This document shows positions 1 through 7,797 of a stretch of 64,000 bases of DNA, in pieces. Position 1 is the stretch's first letter; every line of letters begins with the position of its first letter. The stretch spans positions 62,001-126,000 of the forward strand of contig NZ_MVBC01000013.1 of assembly GCF_002007105.1 (NCBI RefSeq), given 5' to 3'. The DNA is from Hymenobacter sp. CRA2. GTDB taxonomy: Bacteria; Bacteroidota; Bacteroidia; Cytophagales; Hymenobacteraceae. The position numbers and the translations under genes are program-made. The notes below the pieces were generated by a model. That model ran no database searches, had not been told where the DNA came from, and worked only from the letters and a program-made list of their open reading frames with translations.

Positions 1-165
1 ATACGCATTGATTTTGGTAGCCACAGCCGCTACGGCCAGCTAACCACCGTGCTGGACCTGATGCTGCGCTACGACATCAAGCAGTACATGCTCGACATTT
101 ACCGCTCTGAGCCGGTGCTTTACGTGTGGAACGGCCATTGGTCGTCTGGCCAAGGGCGTTATTAG
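1..165 (+). CDS. C-terminal end of an unidentified protein (partial)
   Basis: An open frame runs in from the left edge and stops at TAG 163-165, leaving the last 54 residues. The visible part reads as a mixed alpha/beta segment with a run LTTVLDLMLRYDIKQYMLDIY followed by a hydrophobic strand. The pattern loosely recalls the periplasmic domain of ExbD/TolR-type proteins, but no diagnostic motif is visible, so no function is assigned. The upstream portion lies outside the window. It precedes the symporter gene by about 50 bases on the same strand. Confidence 0.5.
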   Translation: MRIDFGSHSRYGQLTTVLDLMLRYDIKQYMLDIYRSEPVLYVWNGHWSSGQGRY

Positions 166-216
166 CTTCGGCGCGGAAAGCATTACCTAATTTGGCGCTT
201 TCCCGTAACGCCCCGC

Positions 217-1533
217 ATGAAGTTCTTCACCCGCAACCTCACCGTTCAGGTTCTTACCGCCATTGCCCTGGGCGTGCTCGTCGGGGCGCTGCTGCCGGCG
301 GTGGGCTCGGCGCTGAAGCCGGTGGGTGAGACGTTCATCCGGCTCATCAAGATGCTCATCGCGCCCATCATCTTCCTGACGGTGGTGCTCGGCATCGGCA
401 GCATCGGCTCGCTGAAAAAGGTGGGGCGCGTGGGCGGTAAGGCCCTGCTGTACTTCGAGCTGATTACCACGTTTGCCCTCGTCATCGGGGTGGCGGCGGC
501 CAACCTGGTGCAGCCCGGCGCGGGCGTGGATACCTCGGCGGCCACGGCCAAAGCGGCCGAAACGCAGAAGTACGCCGAGCAGGCCGCCGGCATGGACTGG
601 GTAGCTTTCTTTACCCACATCGTGCCCGAAAACCTGGTGGGCGCCTTCGCGCAGGGCGAGGTGCTGCAGGTGCTGCTGGTGGCCGTGCTCTTTGGGCTGG
701 CCCTCACGCGGGTGCCCGAGGCGGTGGGTCGGCCGCTGCTCAGCACCTTCGAGCGGCTGAGCCACGTGCTGTTCGGGGTGCTGGGCATGGTGATGAAGCT
801 GGCGCCGCTGGGGGCCTTCGGGGGCATGGCCTACACCATCGGCACGTACGGGCTGCACACGCTGCTGCCGCTGGCCAAGCTCATGGCCTCGGTGTACCTG
901 ACCATGGCCCTGTTCATCTTCGGCGTGCTGGGGCTGGTGGCGCGCTACTACCGGTTCAGCATTTTCCGGCTGCTGGGCTTCATCAAGGAAGAGCTGCTGA
1001 TTGTACTCGGCACGTCCTCGTCGGAGTCGGCCCTGCCGCGGCTCATCGACAAGCTCACGGCCTTCGGCTGCTCCCGCTCGGTGGCCGGGCTGGTCATCCC
1101 CACGGGCTACTCCTTCAACCTCGATGGCACCACCATCTACCTGTCGATGGCTAGTATTTTTCTGGCCCAAGCGTTTAACATTCCGCTCACGCTCGGGCAG
1201 CAGCTCACCATCATCGGCATCCTGATGCTCACCAGCAAAGGCGCGGCGGGCGTCACGGGCTCAGGCTTTGTAGTGCTGGCCTCCACCCTGGCGGCTACCA
1301 AAACGATTCCCGTTGAGGGCATGGCCTTGTTGCTGGGCGTCGACCGGTTTATGTCCGAAGCGCGGGCCATTACCAACATCATCGGCAACGCCGTGGCCAC
1401 GGTGGTGGTAGCCAAAAGCGAAAACGAGTTCGACGAGGCGCAAAACCAACGCGCGCTGGCCGGCATCGTACAGCCCGAAAGCACGGCACTAGCCGAGCAG
1501 CCCGAGCACGCGCTGCCTCTGGACCGGCGCTAA
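217..1533 (+). CDS. dctA: DctA-type dicarboxylate/amino acid:cation symporter
   Basis: This 438-residue inner-membrane protein belongs to the DAACS family, which couples uptake of C4-dicarboxylates or acidic amino acids to H+ or Na+. The re-entrant hairpin 1 serine-rich motif GTSSSESALPRLIDKL (about residue 266 on) is followed by IPTGYSFNLDGTTIY, the substrate- and cation-binding signature. A second hairpin, GAAGVTGSGFVVLAS, follows near residue 343. The wording of the first two motifs is closer to DctA than to GltP, so C4-dicarboxylates such as succinate, fumarate and malate are the likelier substrates. The length is typical and hydrophobic helices span the protein. It stands alone, with no adjacent DctB/DctR-type regulator. 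Family assignment is firm; the substrate is inferred. Confidence 0.93.
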   Translation: MKFFTRNLTVQVLTAIALGVLVGALLPAVGSALKPVGETFIRLIKMLIAPIIFLTVVLGIGSIGSLKKVGRVGGKALLYFELITTFALVIGVAAANLVQPGAGVDTSAATAKAAETQKYAEQAAGMDWVAFFTHIVPENLVGAFAQGEVLQVLLVAVLFGLALTRVPEAVGRPLLSTFERLSHVLFGVLGMVMKLAPLGAFGGMAYTIGTYGLHTLLPLAKLMASVYLTMALFIFGVLGLVARYYRFSIFRLLGFIKEELLIVLGTSSSESALPRLIDKLTAFGCSRSVAGLVIPTGYSFNLDGTTIYLSMASIFLAQAFNIPLTLGQQLTIIGILMLTSKGAAGVTGSGFVVLASTLAATKTIPVEGMALLLGVDRFMSEARAITNIIGNAVATVVVAKSENEFDEAQNQRALAGIVQPESTALAEQPEHALPLDRR

Positions 1534-1668
1534 CGGCGGTGCCTGACTTCCGTACCGCTCAGTTGCCGGCCGCCAGGCTCAGCTAGTTGCGTTGCTGACG
1601 GAAAAAACTGCACTTTCGGAAGCAAAAAAGGATGCACGCGTGTTATTTCGCTGTATCCAATTGACTGC

Positions 1669-2229
1669 ATGGCTTCTTTACCCCCCGCTTTACGCAAAGC
1701 TCTCCTGAACCTGCCCCAAAAGGAAAAGGACCAGCTCCTGGCGCGCCTCGTGTGCCAGGATAAGGTGCTGACCGAGCAACTGCAGTTTCGGTTGCTGGAG
1801 GGCCCCGAGGCGCTGGAGGAGCGCCGGGCGCGCCTGCGCGAGCGGCTCGATGACCCTGTGCGCGGCTACCACCAGACGCCCAACGACTTACTACTCATCC
1901 TGCGGCAGCTGCAACACCAGATCAGCTACCACAGCAAGATTACCGGCGACCAGTTCGGCGAAGTGGAGCTGACGGTGCGCCTGCTCAACAACGTTTTCCG
2001 GCACCAGCCAGCCGCTGTGGCCCGGCTCACCGGCACCACCCAGCCCCTGCTCAGCCACCTCGTGCGCCGCGCCGACACCGCCCTGCGCCTGGCCGACAAG
2101 CTGGAGCAGGACTACCACCTGGAGCTGGCTGACGCCGTGAACGAGCTGCTGACCAACATCTGGGGCACCGCCGCCGCCCCGCTGGCCCGCGACCTGGGCC
2201 TGCCCCGCCAGTGGGGCGTGTACCAGTAG
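1669..2229 (+). CDS. Conserved hypothetical helical protein
   Basis: A 186-residue protein with no signal peptide and no membrane segment. It is rich in Leu, Gln, Arg and Glu and looks almost wholly alpha-helical. It begins MASLPPALRKALLNLPQKEK, then a charged helix region (residues 45-65), and it ends in a segment containing WGTAAAPLARDLGLPRQWG. I do not recognise a domain. It converges with the next gene, leaving only 28 bases between the stops. The start ATG follows an AT-richer 135-base gap after the symporter. Function unknown; probably cytoplasmic. Confidence 0.75.
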   Translation: MASLPPALRKALLNLPQKEKDQLLARLVCQDKVLTEQLQFRLLEGPEALEERRARLRERLDDPVRGYHQTPNDLLLILRQLQHQISYHSKITGDQFGEVELTVRLLNNVFRHQPAAVARLTGTTQPLLSHLVRRADTALRLADKLEQDYHLELADAVNELLTNIWGTAAAPLARDLGLPRQWGVYQ

Positions 2230-2257
2230 GCGTTACGCCGCGCCAACGCAGCGCGCC

Positions 2258-3049
2258 TTACGGCTCGCCCAGGTCTATATCCTGGTACATCTGCCGGATT
2301 TCGGCCCGCAGCGTTGTGTCCAGCTGAGCAGTTTCCTGCTCTCGGGTTAGCCGCTCGTGGTAAATAGCCGAAATACGCTCGTGTGCTTCTCGCCATGCGG
2401 CCCACTGCCGGGGAGTAAGCGAGGGATTGGTGCGCAGGGCCATTCGGTACTCGCGTAGGGCTGTGCTGCCCAGCTTATCCAGCTCTTTGGGCGGGCGCAG
2501 GTGGGGCCAGACGCCAAAGGCTTCGCCGTCATAGGTTTCGCTCCAGCGTAGCGCCTGGTTTTTCAAGGGGTGCCGCAACGCCCAAAGCACCTGATCCAGC
2601 CAGGGACCGAGCAGAGCTGGTTCGCGTTGCACGTCGGCTACTTGCGCGGCCGTCAGGGGTCCGGGCAAGACGCGGCTGCCCCGGTTATGTTCCAGGTGGA
2701 CTTCCCCGTGCAGGTAACCTTCGCGGAAATAGACCTCGATGTCATGCTTACGAAACCGGCGTTGGTGTTCGGGGTAATCTTCGATGCGCAGCCGCTCGGA
2801 TAAGGTAAACACTAGATTGGCCAGCTGTCGGGCCAGTTCGGGTGTCAGAGGCAGCACGCGCCCGGTTTCGCGGGCTCTTACCACGTGCCCCTCGCCCGTC
2901 TCCGCTGGCTCCACGTGCCAGAGGTAGCTTTCGGCCAGTGGGCTTGCGGGGTTGTTGCGGCCGATGGCCGTCGTCCACATGCCTTCTCGCAGCGGATAAC
3001 GCGCCCAGTAGCTGGGAAATAAGTCCAGTGATTCGGGGTCGGGTAGCAT
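2258..3049 (-). CDS. Hypothetical protein, 263 residues
   Basis: A soluble protein without signal peptide or membrane helix. The N-terminal half mixes beta-type segments (ESYLWHVEPAE, HDIEVYFREGYLHGEVHLEH). The C-terminal half is helical and rich in Trp, Arg and Glu. No catalytic motif or known family is recognised. It is convergent with the hypothetical gene ending at 2229 and lies tail-to-head after the TonB-C gene on the same strand, with about 50 bases between. The coding character is supported by normal composition and an ATG start with a stop shortly upstream. Confidence 0.7.
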   Translation of the reverse strand: MLPDPESLDLFPSYWARYPLREGMWTTAIGRNNPASPLAESYLWHVEPAETGEGHVVRARETGRVLPLTPELARQLANLVFTLSERLRIEDYPEHQRRFRKHDIEVYFREGYLHGEVHLEHNRGSRVLPGPLTAAQVADVQREPALLGPWLDQVLWALRHPLKNQALRWSETYDGEAFGVWPHLRPPKELDKLGSTALREYRMALRTNPSLTPRQWAAWREAHERISAIYHERLTREQETAQLDTTLRAEIRQMYQDIDLGEP

Positions 3050-3100
3050 AGCGGCGAAAGTTGACTAGCTAAGCTACGTAACGACTTGACAAGTGGCCTG

Positions 3101-3580
3101 CTACTCCAGCGCGCGAAATACGATGGGCAGCGTCATCTGCACTTTCACCGGCTGCCCGCCGACGAGGCCCGGCGTCCACCAGGGCATGATGCGCACCAGA
3201 CGCAGGGCTTCGGCGTCGAGGTCGGGGCCGAGGCCGCGCACCACTTTGGGGTCGAGCAGGTGGCCGCGCTCATCCACGATAAACTGCACCAGCACCTTGC
3301 CCGAGAGCCCCCGGCGCAGGGCCTCGTCGGGGAAGTGCAGCTTTTCGCGCAGAAAGGCCAGCTGGGCCGGTGCGCCGCCGGGGAAGCTGGGCATCACGTC
3401 GGCGGCGTAGTACAGGGTAGGGCTTTTGGCATCCGTTGCGGCCGGGCTGCCTTCGGCGGCGGGTGGGGCGGCACTGTCGGTATCGGGGGTGCCGGCCAGG
3501 CTAGAGGTTTGCTGAGCCCGGGCCGGGTGCGCGGCGCCGGCCAGCAGCAGGGCAAATAGTAGCGTGACAGGGCGTTGCAT
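3101..3580 (-). CDS. Secreted TonB C-terminal domain protein
   Basis: The 159-residue product starts with a signal peptide (hydrophobic core LLFALLLAGAAHPARA, cleavage expected near residue 22). A low-complexity Ala/Pro/Ser linker follows to about residue 55. The rest is a TonB-type C-terminal domain (about 60-159), with the typical GKVLVQFIVDERGHLLDPKVVRGL strand-turn-strand and a final VKVQMTLPIVF strand. Unlike a full TonB it has no proline-rich spacer and no uncleaved N-terminal anchor. It is therefore more likely a periplasmic stand-alone TonB-C protein, common in Bacteroidota, than the energy transducer itself. A candidate promoter box lies 31 bases upstream. Confidence 0.8.
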   Translation of the reverse strand: MQRPVTLLFALLLAGAAHPARAQQTSSLAGTPDTDSAAPPAAEGSPAATDAKSPTLYYAADVMPSFPGGAPAQLAFLREKLHFPDEALRRGLSGKVLVQFIVDERGHLLDPKVVRGLGPDLDAEALRLVRIMPWWTPGLVGGQPVKVQMTLPIVFRALE

Positions 3581-3610
3581 ACGGCGGCGAGCAGCGGGGC
3601 GGAGACGCGG

Positions 3611-3619
3611 GCAAAGCTA
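3611..3619 (-). promoter_or_regulatory. Candidate Bacteroidota -7 promoter box
   Basis: Read on the minus strand this is TAGCTTTGC, an exact match to the TAnnTTTG -7 consensus of the Bacteroidota housekeeping sigma factor. It would start transcription about 25 bases before the TonB-C protein start at 3580. The -33 element about 20 bases further up is only TTTAC, so it is weak. Confidence 0.45.
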
Positions 3620-3765
3620 GCGTGGCCGCCGGGCCAGCCGGTAAAGCCGACGTTACCGTTTGGTTGCCGTTAGGTTGGTAACATGGCGAGGCATCTTTTC
3701 GGCGGCAAGGGCAGTACAATGCCCTAGGGCTGGCCGTGGCCGCCCCTTCTCTCTTGCTTACCGCC

Positions 3766-4077
3766 ATGACCTACACGCCCAACCCCGACCACATGCGTGC
3801 GCCCAGCCACCTCAGCCGCACCGAGCTGCAACAGGCCCTGGAAGAGCTGGATTCCAAAATCAAGATGCTGCACGCCCGCGCCAATGCCACCACCGCCGAC
3901 TCGCCGCATCACTACCATGAGCACATCGCGGCCCTGGAAGTGAAGCGCCGCAAGCTGGGCGAGCAGCTGGGTACCACCGACAGCGCCGAGGACCCCGCCG
4001 ACGAGCACGGCAGCGTCTGGACCGACCTGAAACGCGGCATCGATACGCTGCGCGAGGACATCAGCAAACTCCTCTAG
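3766..4077 (+). CDS. Small coiled-coil protein
   Basis: A 103-residue charged helical protein from ATG 3766. I chose this over the more upstream in-frame codons because the sequence before it (AAPSLLLTA) looks non-coding. Residues 15-75 form amphipathic helices (TELQQALEELDSKIKMLHAR and ALEVKRRKLGEQL), a likely coiled coil. The C-terminus VWTDLKRGIDTLREDISKLL is a second amphipathic helix resembling the tail of small stress-response coiled-coil proteins, but that is only a loose likeness. No signal peptide is seen. The next gene starts 4 bases after its stop, so the two are probably co-transcribed. Confidence 0.7.
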   Translation: MTYTPNPDHMRAPSHLSRTELQQALEELDSKIKMLHARANATTADSPHHYHEHIAALEVKRRKLGEQLGTTDSAEDPADEHGSVWTDLKRGIDTLREDISKLL

Positions 4078-4081
4078 CCCT

Positions 4082-4420
4082 ATGATTGCCAAACGACTCC
4101 TCGGCCTGCTGCTGCTGGTCTTGCTGGGCTGGGCCCTGCACGCCTGCACGGCGCAGGAAAGCTTCAAAAACGCCACCGCCTGCACCAAAATCGAAGTGGG
4201 CATGACGCAGGAGCAGGTACGCGGGACCATGGGCGAGCCAGAAGGCGACGACGCCACCGCCGACGGCGGCCACAAGTGGTCGTACATGTTCGGCAGCGCC
4301 ACCGATACCCAACCCATCATCATCAACTTCGGCCCCGATGGGCGCGTGACGAGCAAGGAATGCGCCCCCGAAGCTCGCGGCGACATCCGGCCCGACGCCA
4401 ACACCTCCAAGGCCGAGTAA
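4082..4420 (+). CDS. Small BamE/SmpA-like lipoprotein
   Basis: A 112-residue lipoprotein. The N-terminus has a positively charged start, a Leu-rich core, and the lipobox LHAC with the lipidated Cys at residue 21. The segment IEVGMTQEQVRGTMGEPEGD (about residues 38-57) is the characteristic opening of the SmpA/OmlA/BamE fold: V-x-x-G-M-T-x-x-Q-V, then a G-x-P turn. It is followed by WSYMFG and a beta-strand IIINFGPDGRVTS. The family sits at the inner face of the outer membrane. Here it could be an envelope-maintenance lipoprotein, but a role in the BAM complex is not shown. It lies directly after the coiled-coil gene. Confidence 0.75.
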   Translation: MIAKRLLGLLLLVLLGWALHACTAQESFKNATACTKIEVGMTQEQVRGTMGEPEGDDATADGGHKWSYMFGSATDTQPIIINFGPDGRVTSKECAPEARGDIRPDANTSKAE

Positions 4421-4447
4421 GCAGCGCTCAGGCTTTCCGAAAGCCCA

Positions 4448-4555
4448 CCGTCTGTCATCCTGACGAAGGAAGGACCTTATCACCCCAGAACGACCATCGT
4501 TGTTACGACTCGTTCTGGCGTGGTAAGGTCCTTCCTTCGTCAGGATGACAGACGG
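4448..4555. repeat. Long inverted repeat, REP-like element A
   Basis: The left arm (about 4448-4493, beginning CCGTCTGTCATCCTGACGAA) is nearly perfectly complementary to the right arm (about 4509-4555). There are a few mismatches and a short loop of about 15 bases. This would fold as a hairpin of over 40 base pairs downstream of the lipoprotein gene. There is no T-tract, so it is more like an intergenic palindromic repeat than a simple terminator. A related architecture (element B) is at 46721-46833. Confidence 0.8.
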
Positions 4556-4593
4556 CAGGTTTTATCTAACCTAAGTTGCGGGCAGAGCTACAG

Positions 4594-4760
4594 CTAGCTC
4601 CCCTCCTCAGCTGAGGAGGGGCTGGGGGTGGTTGAAAGGTTAGGGTTAAGGTTACTATCTGATGTCAGCACGCTTGATGCGCGACATGACGTTCTGTTTC
4701 AAACGCCCTAACCCGAGGCCAACCACCCCTAACCCCTCCTCAGCTGAGGAGGGGAACTAG
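4594..4760. repeat. MITE-like palindromic element, copy 1
   Basis: The element is 167 bases and bounded by CTAG at both ends. Each end carries about 40 bases of terminal inverted repeat containing the self-complementary core CCCCTCCTCAGCTGAGGAGG and a GGGGGTGGTTG or reverse segment. The ends match those of the element at 56403-56534, but the centres differ. No open frame lies inside. Together with element A it fills the 540-base gap between the lipoprotein and hydrolase genes. The remaining 200 bases (4761-4961) show nothing recognisable. Confidence 0.8.
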
Positions 4761-4961
4761 CCTTAGTTTCTAGCTTCAAGCTACTATGCCACTTGGGTTA
4801 TTTACCCAGTTCCTAAGCCCCGAATTACCTATTCGTCCACTGCCATTCGCCCCCGCTTTTTGGCCACTCGGGCAGGGCCCTTACCGCTCGGCCAGGTTTT
4901 ACTACCGCCCGGCGGGGCGTTGCCGCACCTTTGAGTCATCAATCACGCCTCCAAACCCCTG

Positions 4962-5918
4962 ATGACCATGAAACGCTTTGCTACCGCCCTCCGCCCCTTC
5001 TGCGCCGCCCTGCTGCTGGCGGCCGCTGCTACTACCGCTCCAATTGCTGCTCGGGCTACCCAACCCGCGACCACGGCGGCCGCCGACAACCCCGCTCAGC
5101 ACCCCAACTTCACGGTACGGGTGGTGGGCAAGGGCCAACCCGTGCTGCTGATTCCGGGCCTGACCTGCCCCGGTGCCGTGTGGGACGAAACGGTGGCCCA
5201 CTACCAGAAGCAGTACCAGTGCCACATTGTGTCGCTGGCCGGCTTCGGCGGCGTGGCAGCCCCGGCCAGCACCGATAAGCTGCTGCAAAACGTGCGCGAC
5301 CAGCTGCTGGCCTACATCAAAACGCAGAAGCTCGCCCGCCCCGCCGTCATCGGCCACAGCCTCGGCGGCTTCATGGCCCTGTGGATGAGCGCCACGCAGC
5401 CCGAGGCCGTGGGCCCGCTGGTCATCGTGGATTCGCTGCCCTTCCTCTCCGCCATCCAGAACCCGGCCATGACCGCCGAGCAAGCCAAGCCTATGGCCGA
5501 GGGCATGCGCCAGCAAATGAGCAAAGGCGGCCCCATGCCCGCCGCCCAGCAGCGCCAGATGGTGGCCTCCATGATTACCGATACGGCCCGCCAGACCGTG
5601 GCCGCCCGCTGGGGCCGCCTCTCCGACCCCGCTACCGTGGGCCAGGTCATGTACGATATGTACACCACCGACCTGCGCCAGGACGTGGCCCGCATCAAGC
5701 AGCCGGTGCTGGTGCTCGGCTCCTGGGCGGCTTACAAAGACTACGGCTCGACCAAGGAAAGCACCCGCGCCATCTTCGCGCAGCAGTACGCCAAGCTGCC
5801 CCAGCACCGCATCGAAATGTCGGAAGCCGGCCGCCACTTCCTGATGTGGGACGACACGCAGTGGTTCTTTGCCCAGTCCGACGCCTTCCTGCAGCAGCAC
5901 GCCCTGGCCAAGAAATAA
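4962..5918 (+). CDS. Secreted alpha/beta hydrolase
   Basis: A 318-residue alpha/beta-hydrolase-fold protein with an N-terminal signal peptide (MKRF..., Ala/Leu-rich core, cleavage near residue 35), so probably periplasmic. The oxyanion-side motif VLLIPGLTCPGAVWD comes first. The nucleophile elbow GHSLGGF has Ser133. The late GRHFLMWD segment supplies the expected catalytic His. The acid residue probably follows the strand VLVLGSW. Substrate cannot be told: esterases, lipases and peptidases of this fold look alike. Two in-frame ATGs (4962, 4968) both keep the signal peptide. It stands alone and is followed by a strong hairpin. Confidence 0.88.
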   Translation: MTMKRFATALRPFCAALLLAAAATTAPIAARATQPATTAAADNPAQHPNFTVRVVGKGQPVLLIPGLTCPGAVWDETVAHYQKQYQCHIVSLAGFGGVAAPASTDKLLQNVRDQLLAYIKTQKLARPAVIGHSLGGFMALWMSATQPEAVGPLVIVDSLPFLSAIQNPAMTAEQAKPMAEGMRQQMSKGGPMPAAQQRQMVASMITDTARQTVAARWGRLSDPATVGQVMYDMYTTDLRQDVARIKQPVLVLGSWAAYKDYGSTKESTRAIFAQQYAKLPQHRIEMSEAGRHFLMWDDTQWFFAQSDAFLQQHALAKK

Positions 5919-5926
5919 ATTGCCTA

Positions 5927-5965
5927 GCTTCGGAGGCCTGCCCCGCGTGGACAAGCCTCCGAAGC
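5927..5965 (+). terminator. Hairpin after the hydrolase gene
   Basis: An 11-base perfect stem (GCTTCGGAGGC / GCCTCCGAAGC) with a 17-base loop starts 8 bases after the hydrolase stop. The T-rich tail is weak, so this is probably a terminator or mRNA-end stabiliser. Confidence 0.55.
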
Positions 5966-6012
5966 CATAATTTGGCTTGCTCTCCCTGCTAACAAACGCT
6001 TCGCCTAGAGTT

Positions 6013-6576
6013 ATGTCTGCCGCTGCCCTCGACGTGTACCGCCTCGAACTTTCAGCCAAAGCCCGCAACGGAGTGCACTTTCTTGCGGCAGCTACCCTAG
6101 TGTGGCTGCTCATTGCCGGCATCTGGGCCCTGCCCTATGGCCCGACCCTGAAGAGCTTCATAACCTTCTTTGCCGGCTGCCTGGTACTGCCGCTGGCTTT
6201 CGGGTTCGGGCGGCTGCTGGGCGCGGCGTGGACGGTCCCCGATAACCCGCTGCAGCCCCTGGGCCTGTGGCTGAACTTCGCGCAGCTGTTTTACTTCCCC
6301 GTACTGATTTTCATGTACATGCGGGCCCCGCAGCACTTCGTAATACGGCATCATCACTGGGGCGCACTTCTTTCCCTACGCCTGGCTGTACCTTACCCGC
6401 GCCTACGCCGTTATGGCTGGCCTGATTGCCGCCAGCTGTATGGTGCTGGAGCTGACGGCCGCTGCGGCCCGGCCTACCTGATTTCGATGTTTGTGGCCCT
6501 GCTGACGGGCCTGGCCTACGCCGCGTACGGCCGCTACCAAACGGCCACCGCCCCGGCGCGGGCGGCCTTGGCGTAA
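6013..6576 (+). CDS. Membrane protein with two compensating frame disturbances
   Basis: The frame stays open for 187 residues from ATG 6013, with membrane segments at about residues 24-42 (LAAATLVWLLIAGIWALPY), 46-64, 87-103 and at the C-terminus (AYLISMFVALLTGLAYAAY). Between about 6344 and 6476, however, the in-frame product is basic and not membrane-like (HHHWGALLSLRLAVPYPRLR). The +1 frame there encodes a convincing membrane segment, YGIITGAHFFPYAWLYLTRA, then YAVMAGLIAASCMVLEL. The likely original protein therefore used the +1 frame in the middle, and two small indels near 6343 and 6475 flip the frame out and back. The likely family is a five- or six-helix integral membrane protein (DUF7010-like, not certain). 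Sequencing error or real mutation cannot be told apart. Confidence 0.7.
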   Translation: MSAAALDVYRLELSAKARNGVHFLAAATLVWLLIAGIWALPYGPTLKSFITFFAGCLVLPLAFGFGRLLGAAWTVPDNPLQPLGLWLNFAQLFYFPVLIFMYMRAPQHFVIRHHHWGALLSLRLAVPYPRLRRYGWPDCRQLYGAGADGRCGPAYLISMFVALLTGLAYAAYGRYQTATAPARAALA

Positions 6577-6595
6577 GCCGCTTACTCCTTACGGC

Positions 6596-7741
6596 ATGAG
6601 CTCAACTGCTTTTTCCTCGCCCCAGCGCCGCCGCCTGTACTGGCTGTTTCAGATTGTTGGCTGGGTGCTCTACGGTGTGCTGGGCCTGATCCTGGTGATG
6701 GTATTCAGCCACAGCTTCCAGCCCTTTATCCTACTGGTAGAGCTTTACGTAGCCGTCACCCTACTGGGCCTCAGCCACGCCATGCGCAACTACGTGAAGC
6801 GCTACGGCTGGGTCAACCTCTCCATCGGGGCACTGCTGCCGCGGCTGCTGCTGGCCCACACGGTGGTGGCCGTGCTCAGCCAGATCATCATCGGGCTGTT
6901 GTCTGCCTCGTCGGCGCAGCTGCTGATGGGCAGCTCGGCCCGCTCCTACGACTGGACGATGCTCATCGGCTACGCCATCAACGTGGAGTTTGTCATGATG
7001 CTGTGGTCGACGCTGTACTTCGGGCAGCACTACCTGGAGCGCTACCGGCAGGCCGAAATCGACAAGTGGAAGCTGACCGCCGCCGTGCGCGAGGCCGAAA
7101 TGCAGACGCTTAAGGCTCAGATCAACCCGCATTTCCTCTTCAACGGCCTGAACAACATCCGCGCCCTCATCGGGGAAGACCCCGAATGCGCCCGCCGCAT
7201 GCTCTCGCACCTTTCGGAGCTGCTGCGCTACGCCATTCAGCTGAACCGCACCGAGCAGGTGCCGCTGAGCCGTGAGCTAGCCGTGGTGCGCGACTACCTG
7301 CAGCTGGAGTCCTTGCAGCTGGAGGAGCGCCTGCACTACACCCTTGATGTGCCGGAGGAGTGCCTGGGCGTATCGGTGCCGCCCATGCTGGTGCAGGCCT
7401 TGGTCGAAAACGCCATCAAGCACGGCATTGCGCCCCGGCCGGCGGGCGGCGAGCTGCGCGTGCAGGCCTGGTGCACCGGCCCCGAGCTGCGCATGACGGT
7501 GGAAAATACCGGCTCGCTCACCGCTGCTGCCGATGCCCCCCGCCCCGACGGCACCGGCACCGGCCTGCGCAACGCCCGCGAGCGGCTGCGGCTGCTCTTT
7601 GGCTCCGCTGCCGAGCTTACCCTGACGCAAACCGCCCCCGATATCGTGGCCGCCACGGTGCGCCTGCCGATTCTTCGGGAAGAATCCAGAATGCAGAATG
7701 AGGAAATAATGTCCCGGCAGCTATCGGGGCTACCTGGCTGA
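6596..7741 (+). CDS. LytS/YehU-family sensor histidine kinase
   Basis: A 381-residue inner-membrane kinase. Four hydrophobic helices occupy about residues 15-150. They are followed by a short linker and the His_kinase signature LKAQINPHFLFNGLNNIRAL, with the phospho-accepting His179. The ATPase domain follows, with N-box VQALVENAIKHGI (about 265-277) and G-box GTGTGLRNARERL (about 320-332). This family pairs with LytTR response regulators, and exactly such a regulator starts 56 bases downstream. No extracytoplasmic sensor domain is obvious, so the signal is probably sensed within or through the membrane helices. Confidence 0.93.
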   Translation: MSSTAFSSPQRRRLYWLFQIVGWVLYGVLGLILVMVFSHSFQPFILLVELYVAVTLLGLSHAMRNYVKRYGWVNLSIGALLPRLLLAHTVVAVLSQIIIGLLSASSAQLLMGSSARSYDWTMLIGYAINVEFVMMLWSTLYFGQHYLERYRQAEIDKWKLTAAVREAEMQTLKAQINPHFLFNGLNNIRALIGEDPECARRMLSHLSELLRYAIQLNRTEQVPLSRELAVVRDYLQLESLQLEERLHYTLDVPEECLGVSVPPMLVQALVENAIKHGIAPRPAGGELRVQAWCTGPELRMTVENTGSLTAAADAPRPDGTGTGLRNARERLRLLFGSAAELTLTQTAPDIVAATVRLPILREESRMQNEEIMSRQLSGLPG

Positions 7742-7797
7742 TCCTCATTGCTTCCGGCCCATTCTTCATTCCCCCTTTTTTCCTCCTTTATTGCCTT

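Noticed and set aside
4594-4760. Possible CRISPR-like repeats
   Set aside because: Only a pair of inverted, not direct, repeats; no regular spacers and no cas genes.
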